Positions 44,892 to 54,296 of a DNA stretch of 64,000 nt are shown piece after piece (within the stretch, counting starts at the first letter, position 1; each line of letters begins with the position of its first letter). The notes below the pieces were generated by a model that saw only the letters and a program-made list of their open reading frames with translations, was not told the origin of the DNA and ran no database searches. The DNA is taken from NCBI GenBank assembly GCA_026414165.1, contig JAOAJN010000006.1, forward strand, positions 1 through 64,000. The letters run 5' to 3'. Origin of the DNA: Candidatus Methanomethylicaceae archaeon. Its GTDB lineage: Archaea > Thermoproteota > Methanomethylicia > Methanomethylicales > Methanomethylicaceae. The position numbers and the translations under genes were made by a program.

Positions 44892-45148
44892 ATCGGGGAC
44901 CCCTCAGGGCGCCTCAAATTCCACAGAAGACCCTTATAAGCATCACTTTCACCCTTTATAGGTCGACTCCTTGAAGTTTTGTGATGTGAGAGTATTCAAA
45001 TGCGTATAGATTGTATATCGTGATTATTATTAAAATTTTTTACTTATATAATTTCAATATTAATTTAATATTTTCTTTTACTGACAAAAAGTCGAGTAAA
45101 GTTTATGTAACGAGATTCATTTTAAATTGGTGTTCATGGCGATCTTGG

Positions 45149-46687
45149 ATGGCGAGCATCGAGATAAAACAGCTTATACATAATGGAGTCCTCATACCTG
45201 TTTACAAGCCCGTAGGATTCAAGATAAAATTCAGGGGAGAGGAAATCTTACTTACCCCAGAGCAGGAAGAGATGGCGGTGGCTTGGGTTAAGAAGCTATC
45301 TACAGATTACGTGAAAGATAAGGTGTTCGTTAGAAATTTCTTCAAGGATTTCGGAAAAGCATTAGGTATAAAGGGCAAGATCCAACCTGAAGATTTTGAT
45401 TTCTCGGAGATAATCGCTTGGTTGGAGAGGGAGAAGGCAAGAAAAGAGGCTATGAGTAAAGAGGAGAAGAAGGCGCTGGCACAGGAGAGAAAGAGGATAA
45501 GAGAAGAGAACAAGAAAAAGTATGGATTTGCAATTGTGAATGGAATGCCGATGGAGATCTCTAATTATATGGTAGAACCGGCCTGCATTTTCATGGGTAG
45601 AGGAGATCACCCCCTTAGAGGCAGATGGAAGCCAGGGGTTAAACCGGAGGACATAACCCTGAACCTCTCTCCGGACGCGAAGGTGCCTGATCCACCGAAT
45701 GGGGGGTCTTGGAAGTCTGTTGTATTCGACCCGACCTCGCTCTGGATCGCCAGCTGGAGAGACAAGCTCAGGGGCAAGATGAAGTATGTATGGCTCTCTG
45801 ATACAGCGTACATAAAACAAGTAAGGGATATTGAGAAGTTCAACAAGGCATGGGAACTGGAAAAAATAATCGATAAGGTCAGGGAGCACATAAAAAGGGG
45901 TTTAGAGTCGCACGATCTGCTAGAGAGAAAGATCGCTACAGTATGCTACCTCATTGATGAACTGAAACTCAGGGTCGGCGATGAGAAGGACGAGGATGAG
46001 GCAGACACTGTTGGCGCGACGACCCTCAGACCAGAACATCTGAAATTCAACCCGGACGGTACAATAACTTTTGACTTCCTCGGTAAAGACTCAGTTCGAT
46101 GGGTCAGCACTATCAACCCACCTGAGGTCGTCTATAGGAATCTAAAGGAGTTCATAGCAGAAGGAAACGAGACCATATTTAACGGTGTGAGATCTCAGAA
46201 GGTAAACGCTTACCTAGCCGAAGTTATGCCTGGACTGACTGCCAAGGTTTTCAGAACCTACCATGCATCCACAACCGCAAAGAGGGCACTCCAAAGTGCC
46301 GATGTCAAAAAAGATGATCCTTTATACGTCAAGAAGTACTATGCGACCATGGCGAATTTGGAGGCTGCCAAGGTTTGTAACCACAAGAGAAAACTGCCCA
46401 AGAATTGGGAGGAGAGCCTCAGGAAGAAGATTGAAAGGTTGAAGGCGCTAAGGGAGAAGAATGCCAAAAAGGAGAAGATAGAAGAACTCAAACTCAAGAT
46501 CAATGCGATGAAAGCGACGAGAGATTACAACTTAAACACCTCCCTGAAGAACTACATTGATCCTAGGGTCTATGCAGACTGGGGGAGGAGGATAGATTTT
46601 GACTGGAAGCTCTACTATTCGAAATCCCTCCAGAGAAGGTTTGCGTGGGTGGACGGGGGAGACCTCGGAGCAGGGTCAATTTTTTAA
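45149..46687 (+). CDS. Eukaryotic-type DNA topoisomerase IB
   Basis: This enzyme relaxes supercoils of both signs through a 3'-phosphotyrosine. Catalytic residues are seen in DFLGKDSVRW, KVFRTYHAST, VCNHKRKLPK and NTSLKNYIDPR (active-site tyrosine), in the order of human TOP1. The N-terminal core (MASIEIKQLIHNGVLIP onward) and YGFAIVNGMPMEISNY, FMGRGDHPLRGRWKPG are also family-typical. An open frame reaches 45011, but the ATG at 45149 begins the conserved domain and lies about 26 bases after a TTTAAATT box. Archaeal TopIB is restricted to parts of TACK. It is divergent from the SMC-like operon. Confidence 0.94.
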   Translation: MASIEIKQLIHNGVLIPVYKPVGFKIKFRGEEILLTPEQEEMAVAWVKKLSTDYVKDKVFVRNFFKDFGKALGIKGKIQPEDFDFSEIIAWLEREKARKEAMSKEEKKALAQERKRIREENKKKYGFAIVNGMPMEISNYMVEPACIFMGRGDHPLRGRWKPGVKPEDITLNLSPDAKVPDPPNGGSWKSVVFDPTSLWIASWRDKLRGKMKYVWLSDTAYIKQVRDIEKFNKAWELEKIIDKVREHIKRGLESHDLLERKIATVCYLIDELKLRVGDEKDEDEADTVGATTLRPEHLKFNPDGTITFDFLGKDSVRWVSTINPPEVVYRNLKEFIAEGNETIFNGVRSQKVNAYLAEVMPGLTAKVFRTYHASTTAKRALQSADVKKDDPLYVKKYYATMANLEAAKVCNHKRKLPKNWEESLRKKIERLKALREKNAKKEKIEELKLKINAMKATRDYNLNTSLKNYIDPRVYADWGRRIDFDWKLYYSKSLQRRFAWVDGGDLGAGSIF

Positions 46688-46715
46688 GGAAAATTTTTAA
46701 GGACAATTTTTAACC
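46678..46715 (+). terminator. Triple AATTTTT repeat after topoisomerase IB
   Basis: Three copies of a 12-13-base unit of the form (C)AATTTTTTAAGGA, the last ending AATTTTTAACC, begin at the last codons of the topoisomerase gene. Successive T-runs of this kind are typical archaeal terminators. Confidence 0.6.
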
Positions 46716-46803
46716 TAGTCGTTTAAATATTGATATTAATATTTATATTATGATATTTCTTTTAATTCATGTCCTTGAATAATCACAATAGTTGGTGTCA
46801 TAG

Positions 46804-47487
46804 ATGGTCCTTGCAGGGAAGGTCTTCAAGATTAAAGAGGATGTGGACCTAGCAACGATCTCGGGAAAGCTGAAGGGATACCGACAGGAGGAGGAATTCA
46901 CGCATGGGGATGAAAAGATTACACTTGTTACAGAGATAGGAGATCTCGTTTTGGGCTCAGACTACCTTGAGGGGACTTTTTTCCAAGATGTTCCGTTTAC
47001 CGTACGGCATAGGGGCGGAGAAAGGCTCGTGGTCAAGACTTTGGAGGCACCATTCCTGTTTCAGGTCGATAGGGAAAGAATTTTGCTCATTATTCTCGAG
47101 AAGAAGAGAACTGCAAACAACATAGCAAATCAGCTGAGCAAGATATTATTCATCTCTGCGGGGAGCATCGTCGAAGCAAAGATCCCACCCGAGACGCTCA
47201 GAAAATTTCATGAAGCGAACCCGGAGGACACGAAGGTCATATTCTTTGACGGTGTGGATATACCAAATGTGGATAAACTCTCGCTTTATGGATCTCAGCT
47301 CGCCGACACTGCGCTGTACAATGAGTACCTGACCCACGGAACCATATGGTATATCGTATTCAAGTCAAGGAAATATAGTATAGTTGCAGGAGTGACTAGA
47401 AACTCGGTTGTAACGGCATTCAGCGAGGTCAAGCCGAAGGATTTCCTTGACTACATCAGAGATGAGATCTTCCCTCTCATCGAGTGA
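46804..47487 (+). CDS. Hypothetical protein, 227 residues
   Basis: I do not recognise this family. The protein is predicted alpha/beta and soluble: a strand-rich N-terminal half (KITLVTEIGDLVLGSDYLEGTFF, then LEAPFLFQVDRERILLIIL), a helix rich in Asn and Ala, then KVIFFDGVDIPNVDKLSLYG and a C-terminal YIVFKSRKYSIVAGVTRNSVVTAFSE. No catalytic motif is obvious. It lies 116 bases after topoisomerase IB, beyond the T-rich repeats, so has its own promoter. Its last 11 bases overlap the convergent membrane-protein gene. Confidence 0.7.
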   Translation: MVLAGKVFKIKEDVDLATISGKLKGYRQEEEFTHGDEKITLVTEIGDLVLGSDYLEGTFFQDVPFTVRHRGGERLVVKTLEAPFLFQVDRERILLIILEKKRTANNIANQLSKILFISAGSIVEAKIPPETLRKFHEANPEDTKVIFFDGVDIPNVDKLSLYGSQLADTALYNEYLTHGTIWYIVFKSRKYSIVAGVTRNSVVTAFSEVKPKDFLDYIRDEIFPLIE

Positions 47488-47848
47488 CTGCCACATTGAA
47501 GTAATCCCGGACAGACCCACTCCTAAGGCAGAATATTATCAACAGTCGCATAAAGAGTAGGATTACATAAAGTGCTATAGGGTCGGAAAGGAAGGAGAGG
47601 GTATAATTGATTATATTGATACCACTGAAAATCAGTCCAAAGAACCAGGACCACCTAGACCCGCGCATGAAGCCAATGATAAGTATGAAGTCAAGAACCC
47701 CCATTAGGTAAGACACAAGAAACTCGACCCCACTATAGTAAATGAAGGTGCCAGTCAGGAAGGGGGCTGCAAGATCGAATATCACAAACAATGCCTGTAG
47801 GAATGCCATAATGTATACGAGACTCGGGCGACGTGCCATTTGGGGCAC
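47477..47848 (-). CDS. Small integral membrane protein
   Basis: This 123-residue protein has four hydrophobic segments (about 10-33, 38-62, 68-90 and 95-112) with short charged loops. It has no recognisable family motif. It is transcribed towards the unknown 46804 gene and follows, by 34 bases, another short unknown gene on the same strand. The start ATG is at 47848; a second ATG lies 4 codons later. Confidence 0.65.
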   Translation of the reverse strand: MPQMARRPSLVYIMAFLQALFVIFDLAAPFLTGTFIYYSGVEFLVSYLMGVLDFILIIGFMRGSRWSWFFGLIFSGINIINYTLSFLSDPIALYVILLFMRLLIIFCLRSGSVRDYFNVAVTR

Positions 47849-47882
47849 CTCACAACATAAAAGAATAGGGAGGTGTTAGCAT

Positions 47883-48260
47883 TTAAGCTGATCTTTCCTT
47901 GGAGGGCGAACAGTCTTTACAGCCCTCTACTTTTGGTAGTTCGAGAGAGCCTAGCCTCGTTGAAGACTTGATGATCTCGTGAGTTCCGGAGATCTGCCTC
48001 TCCTCGCTGCGAATTATGAAGGCGGCGTCGTATATTATGTAAACCTCGTAAGAAATTATCCTGGTGTCCCCCCTAGATTCCTCGATCTGCTCTCCATAGA
48101 TTATCTTCGATCCTTCCATCTCATGGTCGTGAAGGAAGTGATATATCTCATGAAGTTCAATTTTGTTCTCTTCAACCCACTTTTCAATGAGCTCCATATC
48201 GTTCTTTGGAATGTTAAGCTCATCAGGAGTACCATACCACTCTATCATAAGCAAAACCAA
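47883..48260 (-). CDS. Hypothetical acidic protein with C-terminal Cys pair
   Basis: This 125-residue protein is rich in Glu and Ile, with alternating strands and a helical ELIEKWVEENKIELHEIYHFLHDHE segment. The C-terminus has a GCKDCSPSKERSA tail with two cysteines. No family is recognised. The start may be the ATG at 48248 (MIEWYG...) rather than the frame start at 48260. Probably co-transcribed with the small membrane protein gene downstream. Confidence 0.55.
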   Translation of the reverse strand: MVLLMIEWYGTPDELNIPKNDMELIEKWVEENKIELHEIYHFLHDHEMEGSKIIYGEQIEESRGDTRIISYEVYIIYDAAFIIRSEERQISGTHEIIKSSTRLGSLELPKVEGCKDCSPSKERSA

Positions 48261-48296
48261 GTTTTTAAAGCGAGACAGGAGTAATAAATATTCCCT

Positions 48297-49187
48297 TTAG
48301 AGGCCCATGAGTACTGATCTGATCTCCGATGGGGAGTATGAAAAGTCCCCAAATATGAAGTAATCGCTCTTGTAGACGCTCTTTGATTTTGCAAAGATGT
48401 TCTTGACCACATCCGAATATTTCGAGTTTAGGTCAGTTGATGAAGGGAAGTGTAGTAGATAACGAACCGTCAAGCCCGACTTGACGCTTCGCATCTCCCA
48501 ATCTACATTATAAGAGTTGTTCCCAGATTTGAAGTAAGAGAAGCTTAGCTGATCATCCCCTAATGATGATAGGAGGTATCCGATTTTTAAGGAGTCGTTT
48601 GCGAAGAAAGGATTGGAGTTAGAGTCGATTATCAATCTTATGGCGTCTGTCTTCTTGCCCTCACTGAGTATGAGGGCGCCTCGGTGAAGGCAGATCCAAG
48701 CAGAATCCTGCATGGTTATCGGTGATGAAGGCAGTAAGTAAAAGGTGACGTTTTTATAAGTTGTACTTTCAAGCGAACTAGCATTAAGCATGAAGGAAAC
48801 CTGATCAAGAATCGAAGTTCTAAGTGCGATGACGCTGACGATCATATCATCGCCTATGAGCATATCAAGACCGTATGTCACCTCGGATAGACTGATGCTT
48901 AGATTGATCTCGGGAATTGAGAGTATCGTCTCCCCAGAGAACAGGTTTGGATACGAGGAGAGCGAGGTAATGTTCAAGTACCTGAAGCCCTCAACTTGTG
49001 ATGGTATTAATGACATCCATTCGGCCTGTTTGAAGGAAGAAGGAGGAGGGGGAGTTACATAGTTCGATGAGAAGAAATAGGCCACATAACTCAAAACCAG
49101 GATCAGGATAATTAAGGGGATGAATGCTTTCGTGATCTTTGATGGTCCGGATTTTCTTTTACTTTTTTGCGGCAAATCTTTCACCAA
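48297..49187 (-). CDS. Membrane-anchored extracytoplasmic protein, unknown
   Basis: This 296-residue protein has a basic N-terminus followed by one strong membrane segment (AFIPLIILILVLSYVAYFF, residues 21-39), a PPPPSS linker and an outward domain rich in Ser, Leu and Asn-x-Ser/Thr sites, consistent with N-glycosylation of an archaeal surface protein. The pattern of long strands recalls DUF3352-type proteins, but I cannot confirm that. Start ATG or GTG near 49187. No neighbour explains its role. Confidence 0.62.
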   Translation of the reverse strand: MVKDLPQKSKRKSGPSKITKAFIPLIILILVLSYVAYFFSSNYVTPPPPSSFKQAEWMSLIPSQVEGFRYLNITSLSSYPNLFSGETILSIPEINLSISLSEVTYGLDMLIGDDMIVSVIALRTSILDQVSFMLNASSLESTTYKNVTFYLLPSSPITMQDSAWICLHRGALILSEGKKTDAIRLIIDSNSNPFFANDSLKIGYLLSSLGDDQLSFSYFKSGNNSYNVDWEMRSVKSGLTVRYLLHFPSSTDLNSKYSDVVKNIFAKSKSVYKSDYFIFGDFSYSPSEIRSVLMGL

Positions 49188-49363
49188 TTTGCTCCGGAAA
49201 TTATTCTGTTATGCGGATAGTAACCTCGCTCTTAATTATTTTTATTGCCGGATCTGTCAGAACAATATCTTTATTGGAGGAGATTTCGATATAATGCTTG
49301 GAGAAGATCCAACCCATAAAAAGGTCGTTTGCATTGAATAGATATATAACAGATTTTTGTATC

Positions 49364-49720
49364 ATGAATCTCGTTACATTTTTGGTTTCAGCAATAACCT
49401 ATCTTTTAGGAAAGGATTTCTTTAGCGCTTTTATGCTACTCCTGCTTGTAGAGAGCTCTGTTGCACTGATAATCGGAGGGGTTTATGGCTCAATAGTTTC
49501 AAGCGCTTCTTTTCATGGAATTGATCGATATTTCAAAAGAGCAGGGTTTGGAAAATTAAAGGTTGAAGTGCCAAGTATACAAAAAGATCAAGAAGAAAAA
49601 GAGCTGAAAAACGAGATAGAGAGAACAAAGAGAGAAGTCAGGATGGGGAAGAGATTTGTAATACTTGGAGCGACCTTATTATTGGAGTCTATTTTTATAG
49701 CATTAATTTTGATGATATAA
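49364..49720 (+). CDS. Small integral membrane protein with coiled loop
   Basis: This 118-residue protein has two N-terminal membrane segments (VTFLVSAITYLLG and FMLLLLVESSVALIIGGVYG), a charged, helical cytoplasmic loop rich in Glu and Lys (QKDQEEKELKNEIERTKREVR), and a C-terminal membrane segment. No known family. The frame opens at 49298 (TTG), but the ATG at 49364 follows a GATATATA box at about the right distance for a short or absent leader. The function is unknown. Confidence 0.55.
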   Translation: MNLVTFLVSAITYLLGKDFFSAFMLLLLVESSVALIIGGVYGSIVSSASFHGIDRYFKRAGFGKLKVEVPSIQKDQEEKELKNEIERTKREVRMGKRFVILGATLLLESIFIALILMI

Positions 49721-49763
49721 TACTTCATCAAAATTAATAAAAAAGAAAAAAGAGGGTTATTTT

Positions 49764-52160
49764 TTATTTCTTACGCATGCCAAGAATTGCAGCTATGATT
49801 ATCGCAATGATGGCTAAAGCGATGGCGCCATAGGCTATGCTAGTGAGTGATGCTACCTGGGAGTTTAGGGATGCTACTTGGGAGCTCAATGAAGATACTT
49901 GGTTCTTGTATGTGGTTAGCATCTCATCGACGGAAGTTATTGTTACCTTAACCGAATCTGTTTTCTGGGACGGAATTGCTAAAGTTAATCCGCTGTACGG
50001 AAATGTTGGACCGGTCGCTGTCGAGGCAGCTGCGGTCTTGGCTCCTACTCCTGGCAGGGTTACCCTGAAGTAATATGTTCCAGTGCTTGTAGGAACATAA
50101 ACTAGCTGGTAGTATCCACCAGTTGTTGTTATCGTCTGAGCTACTGGTGTAAAGGTTGAGTTGTCGGTACTCATCTCCAAGAGTGCTACGAACCCACCCT
50201 CCTGAATTGCAATCACGGGGTCAACACTGAACTGCCCTGTAAACACGATGGGCTCATTCACAAGATATGTGGCGCCCACAGCAACCTGTCCTGCCGCAGC
50301 TGGCACTTTGTATCCGGCCTTGGCTAGATACTCTTTGGCCTTGGCGGGGTTGTATTCTCTTGGTACACATTCAGTGTTGTAGTATGGGCTCAGTGGATTA
50401 ACATGCACAGAGGCGGGTTCTGCGAATCCGCTAAGGAGATTGTCTATGATAAGTTTACGAGGTATGAGATATTCAAAGGCAAGTCTTACATATCTTGCCG
50501 CCTCAGCAGCCCTCGATGGATCTTGTTTTCCAAGTGGAGTGGCAGTACCAGTTCCAAAGACAGGGTGCCTCATGTTGTACCCAAGCTGTTGAATTCCTGA
50601 GCCTCTCAGTATGTAGTTAGTGGCAAAGTTGAGGTTACCAGCCTGATAGTCCCTGGAGAGCTGATAGTTCTGGTCGAGTATGTGTACCTCTCCATTCTTG
50701 AGGGCGGCAATGGCAGCATCCTTCTCTACTATGTATCTCACATAGAACTTCTGAACTTGGAATAGACCTTGTGACTCCAAAGCGGCTTTATTCCAGTAGT
50801 TATTGAACTTCTCAAGTGTGGCTATTGCCTTTACAGGATCGTATTTCACGAACTTGTATGGACCACATCCGATAGGACCTGAGAAGGTCTGCCCATTAGA
50901 GGTGTACGTTCCAGTGCCCTTGTTAAATGGATGCTCTTTCCATTTCTCAAATGGAACGTTGCCCAGAACATGTTTCGGAAGTATGGCTACACCATCGCCT
51001 TCTGGATGGAATGTTGCTGCTGGCTTACCAAGCCCTCCAAAGTCCGCGATAGTGATCCTTACTGTGTACTTATCAACGGCTTCTATTGTGGCCTTCCTTG
51101 GATTGCTCACATTAGCTGGTGCAGGGTAATAGCCCACACCATTTTCAAGGTCGATTACAAGCCTTGTTGTTGTTCCGTCAAGCCATTTGAAAGTTATATC
51201 CTCACCAATATAGCCCGCCTCATAAGCTGATTGCTGCGATCCAGACTGCGGGTTAAGGTATGCCAAAAATGAGAAGACTACATCGTCAGCGGTGACTTCT
51301 ATGCCATCATGGAAGTAGACGCCGGACCTTATTTTGTATGTAAAGGTTCTTCCGTCAGCTGAAACAGTCGGGTGGTCTAAGGCTATGGCAGGCTTAAACT
51401 CGTAGTTTGAGTCAAGGTAGTAGAGGGAGTCAAATATGGAGTTGAAGACCAGAGTGTCGTACCAAGAATTGGATAATGGTGGACAGAGGTCCAACAATTC
51501 ACCAGTGGTTGCAAGTACTACTTCACTCCTTCCAGTAAGGAACTGAGGTGTCGGACCGATGTTGTCGAAGATCCACTCGTAGCCGTGGAAGTTTAGGGCA
51601 CTGTCTGCTGTGAAGACAGCCTGTGAGAAGAATATCTGTGATGCGGGGACATCATTGTACTGGACCATCTGCCAGTCCTTGAATGCCTTTATGCCCTCGG
51701 GAGTGTATCCCTTTGTCATAAAAGATTCTATTAATCTATCACTCTGAGGGTTATTCCAGAGGAAGTAGTTTGAGTTTGGTGGAAGGTTCTTGCTGTAGTA
51801 AATTTGGAATGTGCCAGAGAAGGGTGTTGAAGGAGCTCCAGGCGTCCATCCGATGAATAAGGCGTCCCAACCGCCCTCGTCCCAAGTCTTTCCAATTTTC
51901 TCGGGAGGCGGGGTCAATATCCTGTCATAAACAGAGCCCCAACCCAAGAAGACGACCCTAGCATCAATGCCTACTGACTGAAATGAATTAGCAATGATAA
52001 GACCCCACTGTCTTCTTAGTAAGTTGGCTGTTCCAGGTGCCACAAGTGTCATTTTGAATAGTGGTTGATCTGCGGAAAGCACCAAAGGTTGTACGAAGGC
52101 AAACACCGACACTACCATCATCCCTGCCATTGCTATTGCAAAAATAGATTTTCTTTTCAT
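49764..52160 (-). CDS. ABC transporter solute-binding protein, family 5, with C-terminal membrane anchor
   Basis: This 798-residue extracytoplasmic protein binds the ligand for the importer encoded just upstream. It has an N-terminal signal peptide (FAIAMAGMMVVSVFAFVQP), the family 5 core (FTYKIRSGVYFHDGIEVTADDVVFSF; GCGPYKFVKYDPVKAIATLEKF) and a C-terminal Ser/Thr-rich stretch. A heptad coil with near-identical repeats (SSQVASLNSQVASL) and a membrane segment before GMRKK follow. The coil is encoded by tandem 21-base repeats at about 49848-49910. The long C-terminal anchor replaces the bacterial lipoprotein tether. It has its own promoter in the 158-base gap after oppF, with a CTTAAATAC box. 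Confidence 0.9.
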   Translation of the reverse strand: MKRKSIFAIAMAGMMVVSVFAFVQPLVLSADQPLFKMTLVAPGTANLLRRQWGLIIANSFQSVGIDARVVFLGWGSVYDRILTPPPEKIGKTWDEGGWDALFIGWTPGAPSTPFSGTFQIYYSKNLPPNSNYFLWNNPQSDRLIESFMTKGYTPEGIKAFKDWQMVQYNDVPASQIFFSQAVFTADSALNFHGYEWIFDNIGPTPQFLTGRSEVVLATTGELLDLCPPLSNSWYDTLVFNSIFDSLYYLDSNYEFKPAIALDHPTVSADGRTFTYKIRSGVYFHDGIEVTADDVVFSFLAYLNPQSGSQQSAYEAGYIGEDITFKWLDGTTTRLVIDLENGVGYYPAPANVSNPRKATIEAVDKYTVRITIADFGGLGKPAATFHPEGDGVAILPKHVLGNVPFEKWKEHPFNKGTGTYTSNGQTFSGPIGCGPYKFVKYDPVKAIATLEKFNNYWNKAALESQGLFQVQKFYVRYIVEKDAAIAALKNGEVHILDQNYQLSRDYQAGNLNFATNYILRGSGIQQLGYNMRHPVFGTGTATPLGKQDPSRAAEAARYVRLAFEYLIPRKLIIDNLLSGFAEPASVHVNPLSPYYNTECVPREYNPAKAKEYLAKAGYKVPAAAGQVAVGATYLVNEPIVFTGQFSVDPVIAIQEGGFVALLEMSTDNSTFTPVAQTITTTGGYYQLVYVPTSTGTYYFRVTLPGVGAKTAAASTATGPTFPYSGLTLAIPSQKTDSVKVTITSVDEMLTTYKNQVSSLSSQVASLNSQVASLTSIAYGAIALAIIAIIIAAILGMRKK

Positions 52161-52321
52161 CAAATATCACCCATATTGGTGGTGTATTGAAATATTGGTC
52201 TTAAAGTGTATTTAAGATCTGTCATTCTCATTGGCTTGTTTAAAAAATACTTATGGTAAATATAAAACAAGAAATTTAAATGAAATGGGTGTCTCCAAAC
52301 TTAAGTGTCGGCATTTTAGAT

Positions 52322-53314
52322 TCAGAGAAACTTATTCCAGTAGTGACATGAAACGAAGTGATCTAAATCCACTTGAGATAGCACAGGCTTCTCTTCTTTA
52401 CACTTAGAATCCGCATATTGACATCTTGGGTGGAACCTGCAACCAGGGGGAGGATTAATAGGACTAGGTACTTCGCCCGGAAGGACAATAATGTTCATCT
52501 TTCTTTTCGGGTCTGGTATCGGAACCGCAGACATAAGTGCCCTCGTATAAGGATGCACAGGATGATCAAACAGCTTCTCCGTCGGAGCATGTTCAACAAT
52601 CTCTCCAAGATACATCACAATTACGCGTTGTGAGATCTGCCTAACTGAACTGAGATCGTGGGATATGTATAGGTAGGACATCCCCAGTTTTTCTTGAAGT
52701 TCCATGATCAAGTTCAGTATTTGAGCCCTTATCGACACATCCAATGAGGAGACGGGTTCGTCCGCAATAATGAACTTTGGCTCGACAGCCAACGCGCGTG
52801 CAATGCAGATCCTTTGCCTTTGTCCTCCGCTGAATTCGTGTGGGTATCTCTCTGCGTGATAGGGCTCAAGACCAACCATCTCTAGTAGTTTGTAGACCCT
52901 TTCCTTCCACTCGCTTGAGGGTACATGTCTATGTATTTTGAAGGGCTCACTTATGATGTCGTATACAGTCATCCTCGGATCTAAGGATGCATAAGGATTT
53001 TGGAATACCATCTGCATAGATCTTCTGAGTTTAAGCTGTTCTTCCCTGGATCCTTTTGAGAAGGTCTGGATGATGTCCTTTCCGCCGAAGAAGATCTGCC
53101 CTGAGGAGGGCTTCTCTAAATAAAGAATTAGCTTTCCAGTCGTGGTCTTTCCACAGCCACTCTCGCCCACCAGCCCTATAGTTTCCCTTTCATTTACAGT
53201 AAATGAGATGTGATCTACGGCATGGACGTTGCCAATTATCTTTTTTCTAAAGATTCCCCTAGAGTACACTGGGAAATATTTCACAAGATCCCTAACTTCA
53301 AGCAGTGGCGGCAT
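52322..53314 (-). CDS. oppF: Peptide-type ABC importer, ATP-binding protein (OppF)
   Basis: This 330-residue ATPase has Walker A GLVGESGCGKTTTGKL near residue 46, the signature FSGGQRQRICIARAL near 167 and Walker B FIIADEPVSSLD. The C-terminal oligopeptide-importer extension PSPINPPPGCRFHPRCQYADSKC carries the cysteines that bind an Fe-S cluster in some homologues. It follows oppD by one base. The substrate may be peptides or another solute such as sugars, since family 5 systems vary. Confidence 0.93.
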   Translation of the reverse strand: MPPLLEVRDLVKYFPVYSRGIFRKKIIGNVHAVDHISFTVNERETIGLVGESGCGKTTTGKLILYLEKPSSGQIFFGGKDIIQTFSKGSREEQLKLRRSMQMVFQNPYASLDPRMTVYDIISEPFKIHRHVPSSEWKERVYKLLEMVGLEPYHAERYPHEFSGGQRQRICIARALAVEPKFIIADEPVSSLDVSIRAQILNLIMELQEKLGMSYLYISHDLSSVRQISQRVIVMYLGEIVEHAPTEKLFDHPVHPYTRALMSAVPIPDPKRKMNIIVLPGEVPSPINPPPGCRFHPRCQYADSKCKEEKPVLSQVDLDHFVSCHYWNKFL

Positions 53315-53315
53315 T

Positions 53316-54290
53316 TCAGGATCTACCTCCTTGTAGCTCCCGCCATCTATGGCAGGAAATAAAGTGGGAGTTGCCGACTTCTTCCAGTGGCGGCTTTCTT
53401 TCCTTGCAAAGGTCTATGGCATACTGGCAGCGTGGATGGAATCTGCAGCCAGAAGGCGGGTCAATCAGGTTTGGAATGTTGCCTGGGATTGAGATCAGCT
53501 TTCTCGTCTCGTCAAGTCTTGGGACCGCCTTTAGTAGCGCTTCGGTGTATGGGTGGGGTCTCTCAAAGATGTCTTCTATACTACCGCTCTCCATGACATT
53601 TCCTGCGTAGAGAACGACTACATTCTTACACATTTCTGCAACAATTCCCATGTCATGAGTGATCATTACCAAGGTCATGCCCAGTTCTTTCTGAAGATCC
53701 TTGAGAAGGGCAATAATCTGTGCCTGAATTGTCACATCCAAGTTCGTGGTGGGCTCATCTGCAAACAGAAGTTCAGGGTTTAGTAGTAGGGCTCTGGCTA
53801 TACATATTCTCTGTTTCATACCGCCGCTGAACTGATGCGGGTACTGATATATGGCATGTTCAGGGTCTGGAAGTTTCACGATTCTAAGTGCTTTAACCAC
53901 CCGTTCCATGGCCTCGTCCTTCTTAACCTTCTCATGTTCGATTACAATGTCTGCTAACTGTGAGCCGATGGTGAATAGTGGATTTAATGAACTTGTAGGA
54001 TCTTGAAATATGAGAGAGATCTTTTTACCCCGGTACTTCCGCATCTCTTCCTCTTTTTTGAGAAGGAGATCCTCACCATTAAACAGTACCTTGCCACCGA
54101 TTATTTTTCCGGGTCTTGGTACAATTCTAAGTACGGATTGTGCAGTGACTGATTTTCCGCTTCCGCTCTCCCCAACCAATCCAACAGTGCTGCCCTTTTC
54201 CACAGAAAGGGTCACATCATCAACTGCCTTGACTACTCCAGCCTCGGTGAAAAAGTAAGTCTTAAGATACTCTATCTCAAGCAAATTCAT
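53316..54290 (-). CDS. oppD: Peptide-type ABC importer, ATP-binding protein (OppD)
   Basis: This 324-residue ATPase has Walker A GLVGESGSGKSVTAQ near residue 36, the signature FSGGMKQRICIARALLLNP near 158, Walker B LLFADEPTTNLD and the same C-terminal CRFHPRCQYAIDLCKERKPP extension as OppF. It lies between oppC and oppF with gaps of 6 and 1 bases, so the whole set is one operon. Confidence 0.93.
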   Translation of the reverse strand: MNLLEIEYLKTYFFTEAGVVKAVDDVTLSVEKGSTVGLVGESGSGKSVTAQSVLRIVPRPGKIIGGKVLFNGEDLLLKKEEEMRKYRGKKISLIFQDPTSSLNPLFTIGSQLADIVIEHEKVKKDEAMERVVKALRIVKLPDPEHAIYQYPHQFSGGMKQRICIARALLLNPELLFADEPTTNLDVTIQAQIIALLKDLQKELGMTLVMITHDMGIVAEMCKNVVVLYAGNVMESGSIEDIFERPHPYTEALLKAVPRLDETRKLISIPGNIPNLIDPPSGCRFHPRCQYAIDLCKERKPPLEEVGNSHFISCHRWRELQGGRS

Positions 54291-54296
54291 TTTGAA

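Noticed and set aside
45011..45148. N-terminal extension of topoisomerase IB
   Set aside because: The translated stretch is a low-complexity AT-rich leader with TATA-like boxes; the conserved domain begins at 45149.
49205..49342. Small frames upstream of the membrane protein at 49364
   Set aside because: Two very short overlapping frames without domain or promoter support; they look like chance openings in an AT-rich leader.
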